A DNA stretch of 8,415 nucleotides from Candidatus Scatomorpha stercoravium (GCA_018716005.1 DVKN01000197.1:1-8415); one strand, 5' to 3'; positions 1 through 5,109 are shown, numbered from the stretch's first letter. The notes: generated by a model not told the origin, from the sequence alone. Numbers and translations are program-made.

Positions 1-24
1 CGATTTGGATAGGATGCGAATTTG

Positions 25-79
25 TTTCGCGCCTGAGGGCGCGAAATTCTGCGAAGCCGGCCTCGCCGCCGGGGGCGGC
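25..79. repeat. Pair of GC-rich palindromic hairpins downstream of the toxin gene
   Basis: Two perfect inverted repeats lie in the gene-free 1-94 stretch. The first has arms TTTCGCGCC (25-33) and GGCGCGAAA (38-46) around a TGAG tetraloop. The second has arms GCCGCC (65-70) and GGCGGC (74-79) around GGG. On the minus strand they follow the toxin stop codon, but neither has the T-run of an intrinsic terminator (the first is followed by CAAATTC on that strand). They could protect the mRNA 3' end, be REP-like dispersed palindromes, or end an operon in a factor-dependent way. The structures are certain as sequence; their role is not known. Confidence 0.5.
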
Positions 80-94
80 ATTGGCCGTGGGTGG

Positions 95-424
95 TTAAGG
101 GAGCTCGATGCCTTCGAGCTGCCTCCTTATATCCCTGCCGCCGTAGAAGATTCTCACGATGTAGACGGTTCGGCGGGCTTCCACGGGCATATAGAACACG
201 AGGTAATTCTTTACGGCAAACTGCCTCAGGCCCATGCTTCGCCAGGGCTCTTCATCGAAGAGGCGGAACCGCTCCGGCATCTCGCTGAGCTTGGCTATTT
301 CGCCGATGATAAGCCGCGCGAGCCGCCGGGCGGTGACGGGCTCGGCTAGCTCAATGGAGATGTAGTCCAGTATTCCCCGCAGGTCGCGCTCCGCCGTGCG
401 GGTATATTCCACAGACCATGTCAT
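95..424 (-). CDS. RelE/ParE-family type II toxin
   Basis: The 109-aa product has the length and pattern of RelE/ParE-superfamily toxins: an N-terminal strand (WSVEYT), a helical hairpin starting AERDLRGILDYI (residues about 13-24), the central RFRLFDEEPW stretch, and a C-terminal beta sheet with LRQFAVKNYLVFY and VRIFYGGRDIRRQL. The family consists of small toxins that either cleave mRNA at the ribosome (RelE branch) or poison gyrase (ParE branch). The C-terminal 'FYGGRD' form resembles ParE/plasmid-stabilisation proteins, but the target cannot be settled from sequence alone. The ATG start overlaps the antitoxin stop as ATGA (4 nt), so translation is probably coupled to the upstream antitoxin. 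The ORF is intact. Confidence 0.85.
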   Translation of the reverse strand: MTWSVEYTRTAERDLRGILDYISIELAEPVTARRLARLIIGEIAKLSEMPERFRLFDEEPWRSMGLRQFAVKNYLVFYMPVEARRTVYIVRIFYGGRDIRRQLEGIELP

Positions 425-726
425 ACGCCGTAGTCTCGGAAAAGAGAGGCCGCGAGCTCGTCGGCGGGGATGGTGCGGCCGGCTTTGATGTCGTCTATGC
501 CTTTTGCGAGTTCGGCGTCGCGCTCGGCGGGGCTGACGGCGCCGAAGGCGGCCGGCGCGTGCGAGGGCAGCTTTATATCAAAGGGGATGCCCCTCTGAAG
601 CACGACCTGGCGCAGGAACATTCCGACGGCGTTGGACATCGGTATGCCGAGCTCGTCGAGTATTTCCTCGGCCTGTTCCTTTACCTCCGGCTCCACGCGC
701 ACGAAGATGTTTGAAGTGCGGGCCAT
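421..726 (-). CDS. RelB/DinJ-family antitoxin
   Basis: The 101-aa product begins MARTSNIFVRVEPEVKEQAE, followed by ILDELGIPMSNAVGMFLRQ. This is the ribbon-helix-helix DNA-binding domain of RelB/DinJ antitoxins (residues about 5-48). The acidic, Ala-rich C-terminal half (about 60-101) is the expected toxin-wrapping segment. The antitoxin should neutralise the overlapping downstream toxin and repress their shared promoter. I chose the ATG at 726 because AAAGGAGG lies just upstream on the minus strand. Extending the frame to 930 would add 68 residues that do not resemble the family and would run through the promoter. Pairing of a DinJ-like antitoxin with a RelE/ParE-type toxin is common. Confidence 0.87.
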   Translation of the reverse strand: MARTSNIFVRVEPEVKEQAEEILDELGIPMSNAVGMFLRQVVLQRGIPFDIKLPSHAPAAFGAVSPAERDAELAKGIDDIKAGRTIPADELAASLFRDYGV

Positions 727-747
727 GGTATCGCCTCCTTTGCGTAC

Positions 748-776
748 AGTATAGCACGTTTGATTGCGTTTCGCAA
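748..776 (-). promoter_or_regulatory. Promoter of the toxin-antitoxin operon
   Basis: Reading the minus strand, TTGCGA (776-771) is followed after 17 nt by TATACT (753-748), about 20 nt before the antitoxin start. Both hexamers and the spacing fit a sigma-A promoter. A perfect small palindrome (764-776) covers the -35 box, which suits autorepression by the ribbon-helix-helix antitoxin. Confidence 0.65.
764..776. promoter_or_regulatory. Candidate antitoxin operator palindrome
   Basis: TTGCG-TTT-CGCAA is a perfect inverted repeat lying over the -35 element of the toxin-antitoxin promoter. Known type II antitoxins with ribbon-helix-helix domains bind short palindromes in their own promoters, so this is the natural operator candidate. 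A further TTGCAAG-like half-site lies just beyond it (about 781-788). No direct evidence of binding is available from sequence. Confidence 0.4.
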
Positions 777-826
777 GCAAAATGCAAGCCGTTCCACGGC
801 CCGAGAGGGCAGAGCATAACTCGCCC

Positions 827-854
827 TTGACAAATCCCCGGAATCGTGTATAAT
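827..854 (+). promoter_or_regulatory. Strong promoter of the rpsF-ssb-rpsR operon
   Basis: TTGACA (827-832) and TATAAT (849-854) are both exact sigma-A consensus hexamers, 16 nt apart. Transcription would start near 861, giving a leader of about 70 nt before rpsF. An exact-consensus promoter fits a highly expressed ribosomal-protein operon. It diverges from the toxin-antitoxin promoter about 50 nt away. Confidence 0.85.
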
Positions 855-861
855 TGATAGG

Positions 862-914
862 CCTGCCGGAAGGCGGGTTATCCTTGCCCGTGTTTGGACG
901 CGGGCCATATGTCC
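862..914 (+). promoter_or_regulatory. Structured leader of rpsF; possible S6:S18 autoregulatory site
   Basis: The predicted 5' UTR begins with a stable hairpin: CCTGCC (862-867), a GGAA GNRA-type loop, and GGCGGG (872-877), extendable in DNA by GATA/TATC. A second hairpin, GCCCG (886-890) with CGGGC (901-905), is mutually exclusive with GGAC (896-899) pairing to GTCC (911-914), right next to the Shine-Dalgarno at 918-924. In many bacteria the S6:S18 complex binds a CCG-containing structure in the rpsF leader and represses the operon. CCG triplets occur here, but I cannot match the published consensus with certainty. Confidence 0.4.
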
Positions 915-930
915 AGAAGGAGGTGCACAA

Positions 931-1227
931 ATGGCTAAAACAAGCGAAAAGTACGAAGTGATGTATATCATCCGCCCCGACCTCTCTGAGGAAGAGACCG
1001 CTGCTATCGTCGAGAGGTTCAAGACGCTTGTCGAGCAGAACGGCACTCTTGATGAGATGGAGGAGATGGGCAAGCGCAAGCTCGCCTACGAAATCAACTA
1101 TCTCACCGAGGGCTACTACGTGCTCGTCAAGTTCACGAGCGGCCCCGAGTTCCCCGCCGAGCTCGACCGTCTCATGGGCATCACCGACGGTGTCATCCGC
1201 AGCCTCATCACCAAGCGCCCCGAGTAA
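931..1227 (+). CDS. rpsF: 30S ribosomal protein S6
   Basis: The 98-aa product matches bacterial S6 in full: the KYEVMYIIRPDLSEEE opening strand-helix, the EEMGKRKLAYEINYLTEGYYVLVKF centre (residues about 44-68), and a C-terminal IRSLITKRPE. S6 is a ferredoxin-like-fold protein that binds 16S rRNA as a heterodimer with S18, which is encoded two genes downstream. It is the first gene of the rpsF-ssb-rpsR operon, the usual bacterial order. The start is ATG behind a near-perfect AAGGAGGTG. The stop is followed after 16 nt by ssb. Nothing is unusual in length; family members are about 95-135 aa. Confidence 0.97.
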   Translation: MAKTSEKYEVMYIIRPDLSEEETAAIVERFKTLVEQNGTLDEMEEMGKRKLAYEINYLTEGYYVLVKFTSGPEFPAELDRLMGITDGVIRSLITKRPE

Positions 1228-1243
1228 TTAAGGAGGAGAGAGG

Positions 1244-1783
1244 ATGCTCAACCACATCGTCCTCATGGGCCGCCTTACGCGCGATCCCGAGCTGCGCTAC
1301 ACGCAGTCGCAGATACCCGTGGCCAGCTTCCGCATAGCCGTCGACCGGGACTTCGGCCGCGGCGAGGACAGGCAGACGGACTTCATCGACGTCGTCGCGT
1401 GGCGCTCCACCGGCGAGTTCGTAAACAAGTACTTCCATAAGGGAAGCATGATCGTCGTCTCCGGCCGCCTTCAGATGCGCGACTGGCAGGACAAGGACGG
1501 CAACAGGCGCACCAGCGCCGAGGTCGTGGCCGATAACGTGTACTTCGGCGAGAGCGCGAAGCGCGACGGCGACGGCGGCCGTTCCGACAGCTACGGCGAC
1601 CGCTCCTACGGAGGGGACCGCGGCGGCTACGGCCAGGGCGGCTACGGCGACCGCGGAGGCTACGGCGGCAATAACAGCCGCGGCGGCTACCAGTCCAACG
1701 GCCAGGGCTCGCGCCAGCCGAGCGCTCCCGCGCCCAGCGCGTTCAGCGAGCTGGACGGCGACGACGGCGAATTACCGTTCTGA
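1244..1783 (+). CDS. ssb: Single-stranded DNA-binding protein
   Basis: The 179-aa protein has the typical SSB plan. An N-terminal OB fold (residues 1 to about 107) contains MLNHIVLMGRLTRDPELRYT, the DFIDVVAWRSTGEFV core and the VSGRLQMRDWQDKDG hairpin. It is followed by a disordered linker (about 108-160) and an acidic C-terminal tip ending DGELPF. SSB coats single-stranded DNA during replication and repair, and the tip docks partner proteins. The linker is unusually rich in Gly, Tyr, Arg and Asp, with repeated GGYG units. AAGGAGGAG precedes the ATG. Position between S6 and S18 marks this as the housekeeping chromosomal ssb, not a plasmid or phage copy. Confidence 0.97.
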   Translation: MLNHIVLMGRLTRDPELRYTQSQIPVASFRIAVDRDFGRGEDRQTDFIDVVAWRSTGEFVNKYFHKGSMIVVSGRLQMRDWQDKDGNRRTSAEVVADNVYFGESAKRDGDGGRSDSYGDRSYGGDRGGYGQGGYGDRGGYGGNNSRGGYQSNGQGSRQPSAPAPSAFSELDGDDGELPF

Positions 1784-1843
1784 TTGCAGGCTGCAAGCCG
1801 AGCGAAACACTTTTAAAAATCACTTTGTACTGGAGGTATTACC

Positions 1844-2080
1844 TTGGCGTTCGATAACAAGAATAAGGGCCGCAAGCGCAAGAAGGTATGCCAGTTCTGC
1901 GTCGACAAGGTCGCTTACATCGACTATAAGGACGCTGCTAAGCTCAGGAAGTTCGTCTCCGAGCGCAGCAAGATCCTGCCCCGCCGCACTACCGGCACCT
2001 GCGCCATGCACCAGCGCGAGCTGACCGAGGCCATCAAGCGCGCCCGTCAGATCGCTCTCCTGCCCTACGTCACCGACTAA
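1844..2080 (+). CDS. rpsR: 30S ribosomal protein S18 (TTG start, candidate zinc-binding form)
   Basis: The 78-aa product shows S18 hallmarks: a basic N-terminus (KGRKRKKVCQFC), the central DYKDAAKLRKFVSERSKILPRR segment and GTCAMHQRELTEAIKRARQIALLP. S18 binds 16S rRNA together with S6. Cys16-x-x-Cys19 and Cys53-x-x-His56 make a plausible zinc site, as in the cysteine-containing ('C+') S18 variants. The start is TTG at 1844, supported by TGGAGGT seven to eight bases upstream and by the conserved MAFDNK-like N-terminus; no ATG fits. The 60-nt gap after ssb has only a small TTGCA/TGCAA inverted repeat (1784-1796) and no terminator, so the gene is cotranscribed. Confidence 0.96.
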   Translation: MAFDNKNKGRKRKKVCQFCVDKVAYIDYKDAAKLRKFVSERSKILPRRTTGTCAMHQRELTEAIKRARQIALLPYVTD

Positions 2081-2084
2081 ACGT

Positions 2085-2117
2085 AAAAGAGGGGCCCGTC
2101 CGGGCCCCTTTTCCTTT
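2085..2117. terminator. Bidirectional intrinsic terminator between rpsR and the deaminase gene
   Basis: GGGGCCC (2091-2097) pairs perfectly with GGGCCCC (2102-2108) around a GTCC loop. On the plus strand it is followed by TTTTCCTTT. On the minus strand the stem is followed by TCTTTTA. It lies between two convergent genes and can therefore end both transcripts. Confidence 0.9.
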
Positions 2118-2125
2118 ATCAGCCT

Positions 2126-2614
2126 TTATTTTTCCGCCCTGCGCACGCTGTCGTCGTTGAAGACCCAGTCGCGCACGTGGATGATTTCATAGCGGCCCTC
2201 GCCGGCGGAGACGACCACCTGGGTTATGCCGGCGTTGATGATGAGGCGCTTGCACATCGAGCAGGGCATGGTATCCGTGAGCAGCTCGCCGGTTTTGGCG
2301 TCGCGGCCCACGAGGTAGAGCGTCGCGCCGAGCATATCGCGCCGCGCGGCGGAGATTATCGCGTTCGCCTCGGCGTGGACGCTGCGGCAGAGTTCGTAGC
2401 GCTCGCCGGAGGGTATGCCCAGGTCCTCGCGCGCGCAGTAGCCGGCGTCGGAGCAGTTCAGGCGGCCGCGCGGCGCGCCGTTGTAGCCGGTGGAGATTAT
2501 CTCGTCGCTGCGCACGATGATGGCCCCGTACTTGCGCCGCATACAGGTCGAGCGGGCCAGGACGGCGTCCGCGATGCCGAGGTAGTATTCGGCCTTGCCG
2601 GTGCGGTTGTCCAT
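2126..2614 (-). CDS. dCMP/cytidine deaminase-family protein (ComEB-like)
   Basis: The 162-aa product is a zinc-dependent deaminase of the dCMP deaminase family. The catalytic His80-Ala-Glu82 (in VHAEANAI) and Pro117-Cys-x-x-Cys121 (MPCSMC) are both present, as are the family's early C-x-R-x-x-x-G-A-I-I-V stretch (residues 24-34) and GYNGAPRG (43-50). The insert with C54 and C60 fits the second zinc site seen in deoxycytidylate deaminases. The likely reaction is dCMP to dUMP, feeding thymidylate synthesis; this is inferred from family. Candidate starts are GTG 2623, ATG 2620 and ATG 2614. I chose 2614 because AAGGAG at 2628-2623 then has 8-nt spacing. It has its own promoter and converges on rpsR. 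Confidence 0.9.
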   Translation of the reverse strand: MDNRTGKAEYYLGIADAVLARSTCMRRKYGAIIVRSDEIISTGYNGAPRGRLNCSDAGYCAREDLGIPSGERYELCRSVHAEANAIISAARRDMLGATLYLVGRDAKTGELLTDTMPCSMCKRLIINAGITQVVVSAGEGRYEIIHVRDWVFNDDSVRRAEK

Positions 2615-2634
2615 AAACATCACTCCTTTAGTGC

Positions 2635-2663
2635 ATTTTATAGCCCCGGGGGCGCAAAGTCAA
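2635..2663 (-). promoter_or_regulatory. Promoter of the deaminase gene
   Basis: On the minus strand TTGACT (2663-2658) and TAAAAT (2640-2635) are separated by 17 nt; TATAAA two bases upstream is an alternative -10. The -35 box ends one base before the queH start codon on the other strand, so the two genes share almost no spacer. Confidence 0.65.
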
Positions 2664-2664
2664 G

Positions 2665-3258
2665 ATGAAGCGGAATTACCAGCTCGAACTCGATAGGATT
2701 ACAGCCTCGCTTTCCGGGCGGCCGCGGCTTCTGCTGCACAGCTGCTGCGGGCCCTGCTCGAGCTATGTGCTCGAGTATCTGACGCGGTACTTCGAGGTCT
2801 TCCTCAGCTATTATAACCCCAACATCCAGCCCCGAGAGGAGTATGACCTGCGGCTTGAGAACCAGCTTTGCGTGCTCGGGCGCATGCCGGGCGTCACGCT
2901 CGTCCCCTGCGGATACGACGGCGGGGCCTACGACGAGGCCGTGCGCGGGCTTGAGGATGAGCCCGAGGGCGGCGCGAGGTGCACGGAGTGCTTCAAGCTG
3001 CGGCTGGACTTCGCCGCGAGGGAGGCCAAGCGCCTCGGCTGCGATTACTTCGCCACCACGCTCACCGTGTCCCCGCACAAGGACGCGCAGCGCATTAACG
3101 CGATAGGGGAGGCCCTGGCCGGGAAATACGGCGTAAAATGGCTCCCCGGCGACTTCAAGAAGCGCGACGGCTACAAGCGGAGCATAGAGCTCTCCCGCGA
3201 GTTCGGCCTCTACCGCCAGGACTACTGCGGCTGCCTGTACTCTAAAACGGAGCGCTGA
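2665..3258 (+). CDS. queH: Epoxyqueuosine reductase QueH
   Basis: The 197-aa product matches QueH (formerly DUF208), which carries out the final step of queuosine synthesis, reducing epoxyqueuosine to queuosine in tRNA. It is unrelated to the cobalamin-dependent QueG. Visible hallmarks are the N-terminal LLLHSCCGPCSSYVLEYL (Cys27, Cys28, Cys31), SYYNPNIQP (48-56), RCTECFKLRL (Cys106, Cys109), TTLTVSPHKD (131-140) and the C-terminal QDYCGCLYS (Cys188, Cys190). These cysteines supply the iron-sulfur/metal site. The ATG at 2665 fits the family N-terminus, but no good Shine-Dalgarno is visible, which is odd beside its neighbours. queT follows 86 nt downstream, so the pair is functionally linked. 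Confidence 0.93.
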   Translation: MKRNYQLELDRITASLSGRPRLLLHSCCGPCSSYVLEYLTRYFEVFLSYYNPNIQPREEYDLRLENQLCVLGRMPGVTLVPCGYDGGAYDEAVRGLEDEPEGGARCTECFKLRLDFAAREAKRLGCDYFATTLTVSPHKDAQRINAIGEALAGKYGVKWLPGDFKKRDGYKRSIELSREFGLYRQDYCGCLYSKTER

Positions 3259-3267
3259 ACCAACTGA

Positions 3268-3340
3268 ATAACCCTGCGGTTTCCAACCCCGCACTGTTAT
3301 AGGGGATTTTCCCCGAAGCTAAATCAAAATGGGAGGTTAT
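3268..3340 (+). promoter_or_regulatory. Structured queT leader, candidate preQ1-type riboswitch
   Basis: The 86-nt queH-queT gap folds into a clear structure. An outer stem pairs ATAAC (3268-3272) with GTTAT (3296-3300), and an inner stem pairs TGCGG (3275-3279) with CCGCA (3289-3293), with a 2x2 internal loop between them. The nine-base apical loop contains TTTCC (3280-3284), which can pair with GGGGA (3302-3306) as an H-type pseudoknot; GGGGA can instead form a local hairpin with TCCCC (3310-3314). ATAACC (3268-3273) is also an exact complement of GGTTAT (3335-3340), which overlaps the Shine-Dalgarno GGGAGG (3331-3336). Ligand-controlled exposure of the ribosome binding site is thus plausible. 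queT genes are known preQ1-riboswitch targets. I cannot assign a class: the A-rich tail of class I is absent. Confidence 0.6.
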
Positions 3341-3344
3341 CACC

Positions 3345-3860
3345 ATGAAATTCACACCGAGAAATCTCGCCTTCGCCGCGGTCGTCGGCGCCGCCTACTG
3401 CGCGCTGACCGTACTGCTCGCGCCCATCTCCTTCGGGGTCGTGCAGTTCCGCGTTGCGGAGGCTCTCTGCATACTGCCGGCCATCATGCCGGTGAGCGCC
3501 TGGGGCCTCTGGATAGGCTGCGCCCTCGCCAACTTCTTCGGCGGCTACGGCCTGCCCGACATAGTCTTCGGCTCGCTCGCGACCCTCGGCGCGGGGCTCT
3601 GCGCCGCCGCCATAGCGAAGAACTGCCCCCAGCCGCTCGGCTTCGGCCGCTGCATCCTCGTCTGCGCCATGCCCGTCGTCTGGAACGCGCCCATCGTAGG
3701 CGCGGTTATAGCGTATTCCACCGGCGCGTTCCTGAGCGCCTACCCGCTCACGGCGCTCCAGCTCGCCGTGGAGGAGGCGGGCGTCCTGTATCTTATCGGC
3801 CTGCCCCTTATGAAGCTCCTGCCCAGGAGCCGCGCATTCATGAGCCTCGCGAGGGCCTGA
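3345..3860 (+). CDS. queT: QueT-family queuosine precursor transporter
   Basis: The 171-aa protein is hydrophobic throughout, with about five to six membrane segments. It shows the QueT (COG4708) pattern: ISFGVVQFRVAEALCILPAI (residues about 28-47), GLWIGCALANFFGGYGLPDIVFGSLATL (about 54-81) and VWNAPIVGAVIAY. QueT proteins are thought to be S-components of energy-coupling-factor transporters that import queuosine precursors such as preQ1 or queuine. An ECF ATPase/T module would have to be encoded elsewhere. The ATG has GGGAGG eight bases upstream, inside the candidate riboswitch switching region. It follows queH, whose product completes queuosine synthesis, so uptake and final maturation are paired. 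Confidence 0.93.
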   Translation: MKFTPRNLAFAAVVGAAYCALTVLLAPISFGVVQFRVAEALCILPAIMPVSAWGLWIGCALANFFGGYGLPDIVFGSLATLGAGLCAAAIAKNCPQPLGFGRCILVCAMPVVWNAPIVGAVIAYSTGAFLSAYPLTALQLAVEEAGVLYLIGLPLMKLLPRSRAFMSLARA

Positions 3861-3875
3861 GGGCATATACGCGCG

Positions 3876-3914
3876 AAAAAGCAGCCTCCCAAACGGGGGG
3901 GCTGCTCTCTTATT
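3876..3914. terminator. Bidirectional intrinsic terminator between queT and the YcxB-like gene
   Basis: GCAGCCTCCC (3881-3890) pairs with the G-rich arm ending GGCTGC (3896-3905), giving about 10-11 bp with one T-G pair and an AAACG loop. On the minus strand the stem is followed by TTTTT, a good terminator for the minus-strand operon. On the plus strand the tail TCTCTTATTAT is weaker but can end the queT message. Confidence 0.85.
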
Positions 3915-3922
3915 ATCCGGGC

Positions 3923-4546
3923 TCAGGCGGCCTTGTCCGCGACCTTCGCGTGGAGCTTTATGTTCGCTATGACGAGCTGGCGGAAGTCCGTGAGCTCGCC
4001 GTCTTCAAGGTCGGTCTTTTGCAGCAGCGTGACGAGGGGGCCGTACATGAAGAGGAAGAGATCCTCCGTCTCTATCCAGCACTGGAACTCGTTGTAGGGT
4101 ATAAAGCTGCGGGCGGAGCGCATGCCGTATTCGTTGAAGACAATCCGGATGTTGTCCTCGGGGAGGAAGCTGTCCTTATTCTTCAGGAGCTTCACGGCGT
4201 CGCGCGCGTAGGGGTTGGAGCGGCCGGCGTGATAGAAGCCGAATATGCCGCCGCCGAGCAGCGCCGCGCCTATGAGCAGGAAGAAGAGCTCCCAGCCGAG
4301 CGAGAAGCTCAGGTAGAGCGCGGCCGCGCCGAGGACGATGCCGACGGCGCTCATGATATAGGTCGTGCGCCTGTTGCGGCCGTGGAAGTTGCCCTTGGAC
4401 TGCGGGACGCCGCGGAGCTTCTTCTTGTTGGCGTACTTGAGCTGGGCGAGCAGCTCGCTGCGGCGCTCGAGGGCCCGGGCGACCTGGGGCATATATCTGT
4501 CCACGTCGTAGGCCGTCAGATGGAAGGTGTAGCTCTCTTGTTCCAT
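3923..4546 (-). CDS. YcxB-like two-TM membrane protein of unknown function
   Basis: The 207-aa protein has a soluble N-terminal part with a helix around residues 14-45 ending in a basic patch (NKKKLR). Two adjacent transmembrane helices follow (about 63-82 and 86-106), then a soluble C-terminal domain. That domain has IRIVFNEYGM, SFIPYNEFQCWIETEDLFLFMYG and LLQKTDL (about 133-180), the pattern of the YcxB-like C-terminal domain. No enzymatic residues are evident and no function is established for the family. The frame opens with GTG at 4552, overlapping the CooT-like stop as GTGA; I chose ATG 4546 because GGAG lies five bases upstream, while the GTG has no spacing. It is the last gene of the His-rich/CooT-like operon, which may be coincidental. 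Confidence 0.75.
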   Translation of the reverse strand: MEQESYTFHLTAYDVDRYMPQVARALERRSELLAQLKYANKKKLRGVPQSKGNFHGRNRRTTYIMSAVGIVLGAAALYLSFSLGWELFFLLIGAALLGGGIFGFYHAGRSNPYARDAVKLLKNKDSFLPEDNIRIVFNEYGMRSARSFIPYNEFQCWIETEDLFLFMYGPLVTLLQKTDLEDGELTDFRQLVIANIKLHAKVADKAA

Positions 4547-4548
4547 GC

Positions 4549-4749
4549 TCACTCCGCCTTGGCCGTGGGCTCTATCAGGATGACGTTGTGCGTGAGGTCG
4601 ACGCTCCTGAGCGTGCCCGGGATAATCTTGCGCGCGCCGAGCATATCGGTGAGGGTGATGACGCTGTCCTCAACGCTGATGCCGGATACGTAGCTCATGA
4701 GCGGCCTGCGCTCGCCGCCGACGAGCTCATATGCGTCGGAAAGGCACAT
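4549..4749 (-). CDS. CooT-like nickel-binding protein
   Basis: The 66-aa product begins MCLSDAYEL and ends in ILIEPTAKAE. It has the CooT-family rhythm: a short N-terminal strand, SVEDSVITLTDMLGARKIIPGTLRSVDLTHNVILIE, and conserved 'TDxxG' and 'vDl..N.I.l' positions. In Rhodospirillum rubrum CooT is a small nickel-binding protein of the CO dehydrogenase cluster; Cys2, present here, is its key metal ligand. It is close to the usual family length. The ATG directly follows the stop of the His-rich gene (TAAATG), and its Shine-Dalgarno AAAGGAGGAG lies within the end of that gene, so the two are translationally coupled. Family membership is good; the partner enzyme here is unknown, as no CO dehydrogenase is in the window. 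Confidence 0.8.
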   Translation of the reverse strand: MCLSDAYELVGGERRPLMSYVSGISVEDSVITLTDMLGARKIIPGTLRSVDLTHNVILIEPTAKAE

Positions 4750-5058
4750 TTATTTCTCCTCCTTTACGAGCCGGAGGGCTTCCTCCAGCTTGTCGTTGCA
4801 GTGGCCGAAGTAGTGGACGGCCTCGCCGACTATGCCGGCGGCCCCGGCCCTGCCCTGGGCCTCGAGGGCGTGGGCTATGTTGTGGAGCTCCTCGGCGTGG
4901 GAGCGGTTGTGCTCGAGCATATAGCTCATGAGGGCCAGGGTCTGCTCCGGCGTGAGCTCCGGGCTGTCCGGATGCGTGTGCTCATGGTGCGCTGCGTGCT
5001 CGTGCGCGTGCTCGTGGCCGTGGCCGCCGAGGTGGAGCGCTATTCTTTCACGGGACAT
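4750..5058 (-). CDS. Histidine-rich small protein, possible nickel/metal-binding (CooJ-like in character)
   Basis: The 102-aa product has ten histidines between residues 9 and 29, in HGHEHAHEHAAHHEHTH, followed by a helical domain (about 34-100) with more His at 50, 54, 59, 63, 82 and 86 and one Cys at 88. Such runs bind Ni, Zn or Co and act as metal stores or chaperones. The His-rich CooJ, HypB and SlyD tails are known examples, although in CooJ the tract is at the C-terminus. Being the first gene of an operon with a CooT-like nickel protein makes nickel the likeliest metal, by inference. The start at 5058 is set by AGGAGGG five bases upstream; the longer frame to 5109 runs into the promoter. 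No signal peptide is seen, so it is probably cytosolic. Confidence 0.8.
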   Translation of the reverse strand: MSRERIALHLGGHGHEHAHEHAAHHEHTHPDSPELTPEQTLALMSYMLEHNRSHAEELHNIAHALEAQGRAGAAGIVGEAVHYFGHCNDKLEEALRLVKEEK

Positions 5059-5080
5059 GGTATCCCTCCTTTTTTGCCTC

Positions 5081-5109
5081 ATTATACCGCGAGCGGCGGC
5101 GCAAATCAA
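5081..5109 (-). promoter_or_regulatory. Promoter of the His-rich/CooT-like/YcxB-like operon
   Basis: On the minus strand TTGATT (5109-5104) and an exact TATAAT (5086-5081) are separated by 17 nt. The start site would fall near 5074, leaving only a short leader (about 15 nt) before the His-rich gene, so control is more likely at the promoter than in the leader. Confidence 0.8.

Noticed and set aside
727..930. N-terminal extension of the antitoxin to 930
   Set aside because: It would run through both divergent promoters and a near-ideal ribosome binding site; the extra residues do not resemble the family.
1811..1818. TTTTAAAA palindrome between ssb and rpsR as a terminator or promoter
   Set aside because: There is no GC stem before the T-run and no suitably spaced -35 box; rpsR is most simply cotranscribed with ssb.
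2638..3294. Minus-strand open frame antisense to queH
   Set aside because: Shadow of queH codon usage; no motifs and no ribosome binding site.
3329..4693. Plus-strand 454-codon open frame across queT and the YcxB-like gene
   Set aside because: It is out of frame with queT, antisense to the YcxB-like gene, reads through both arms of a terminator, and its product is Arg/Ala-rich low complexity.
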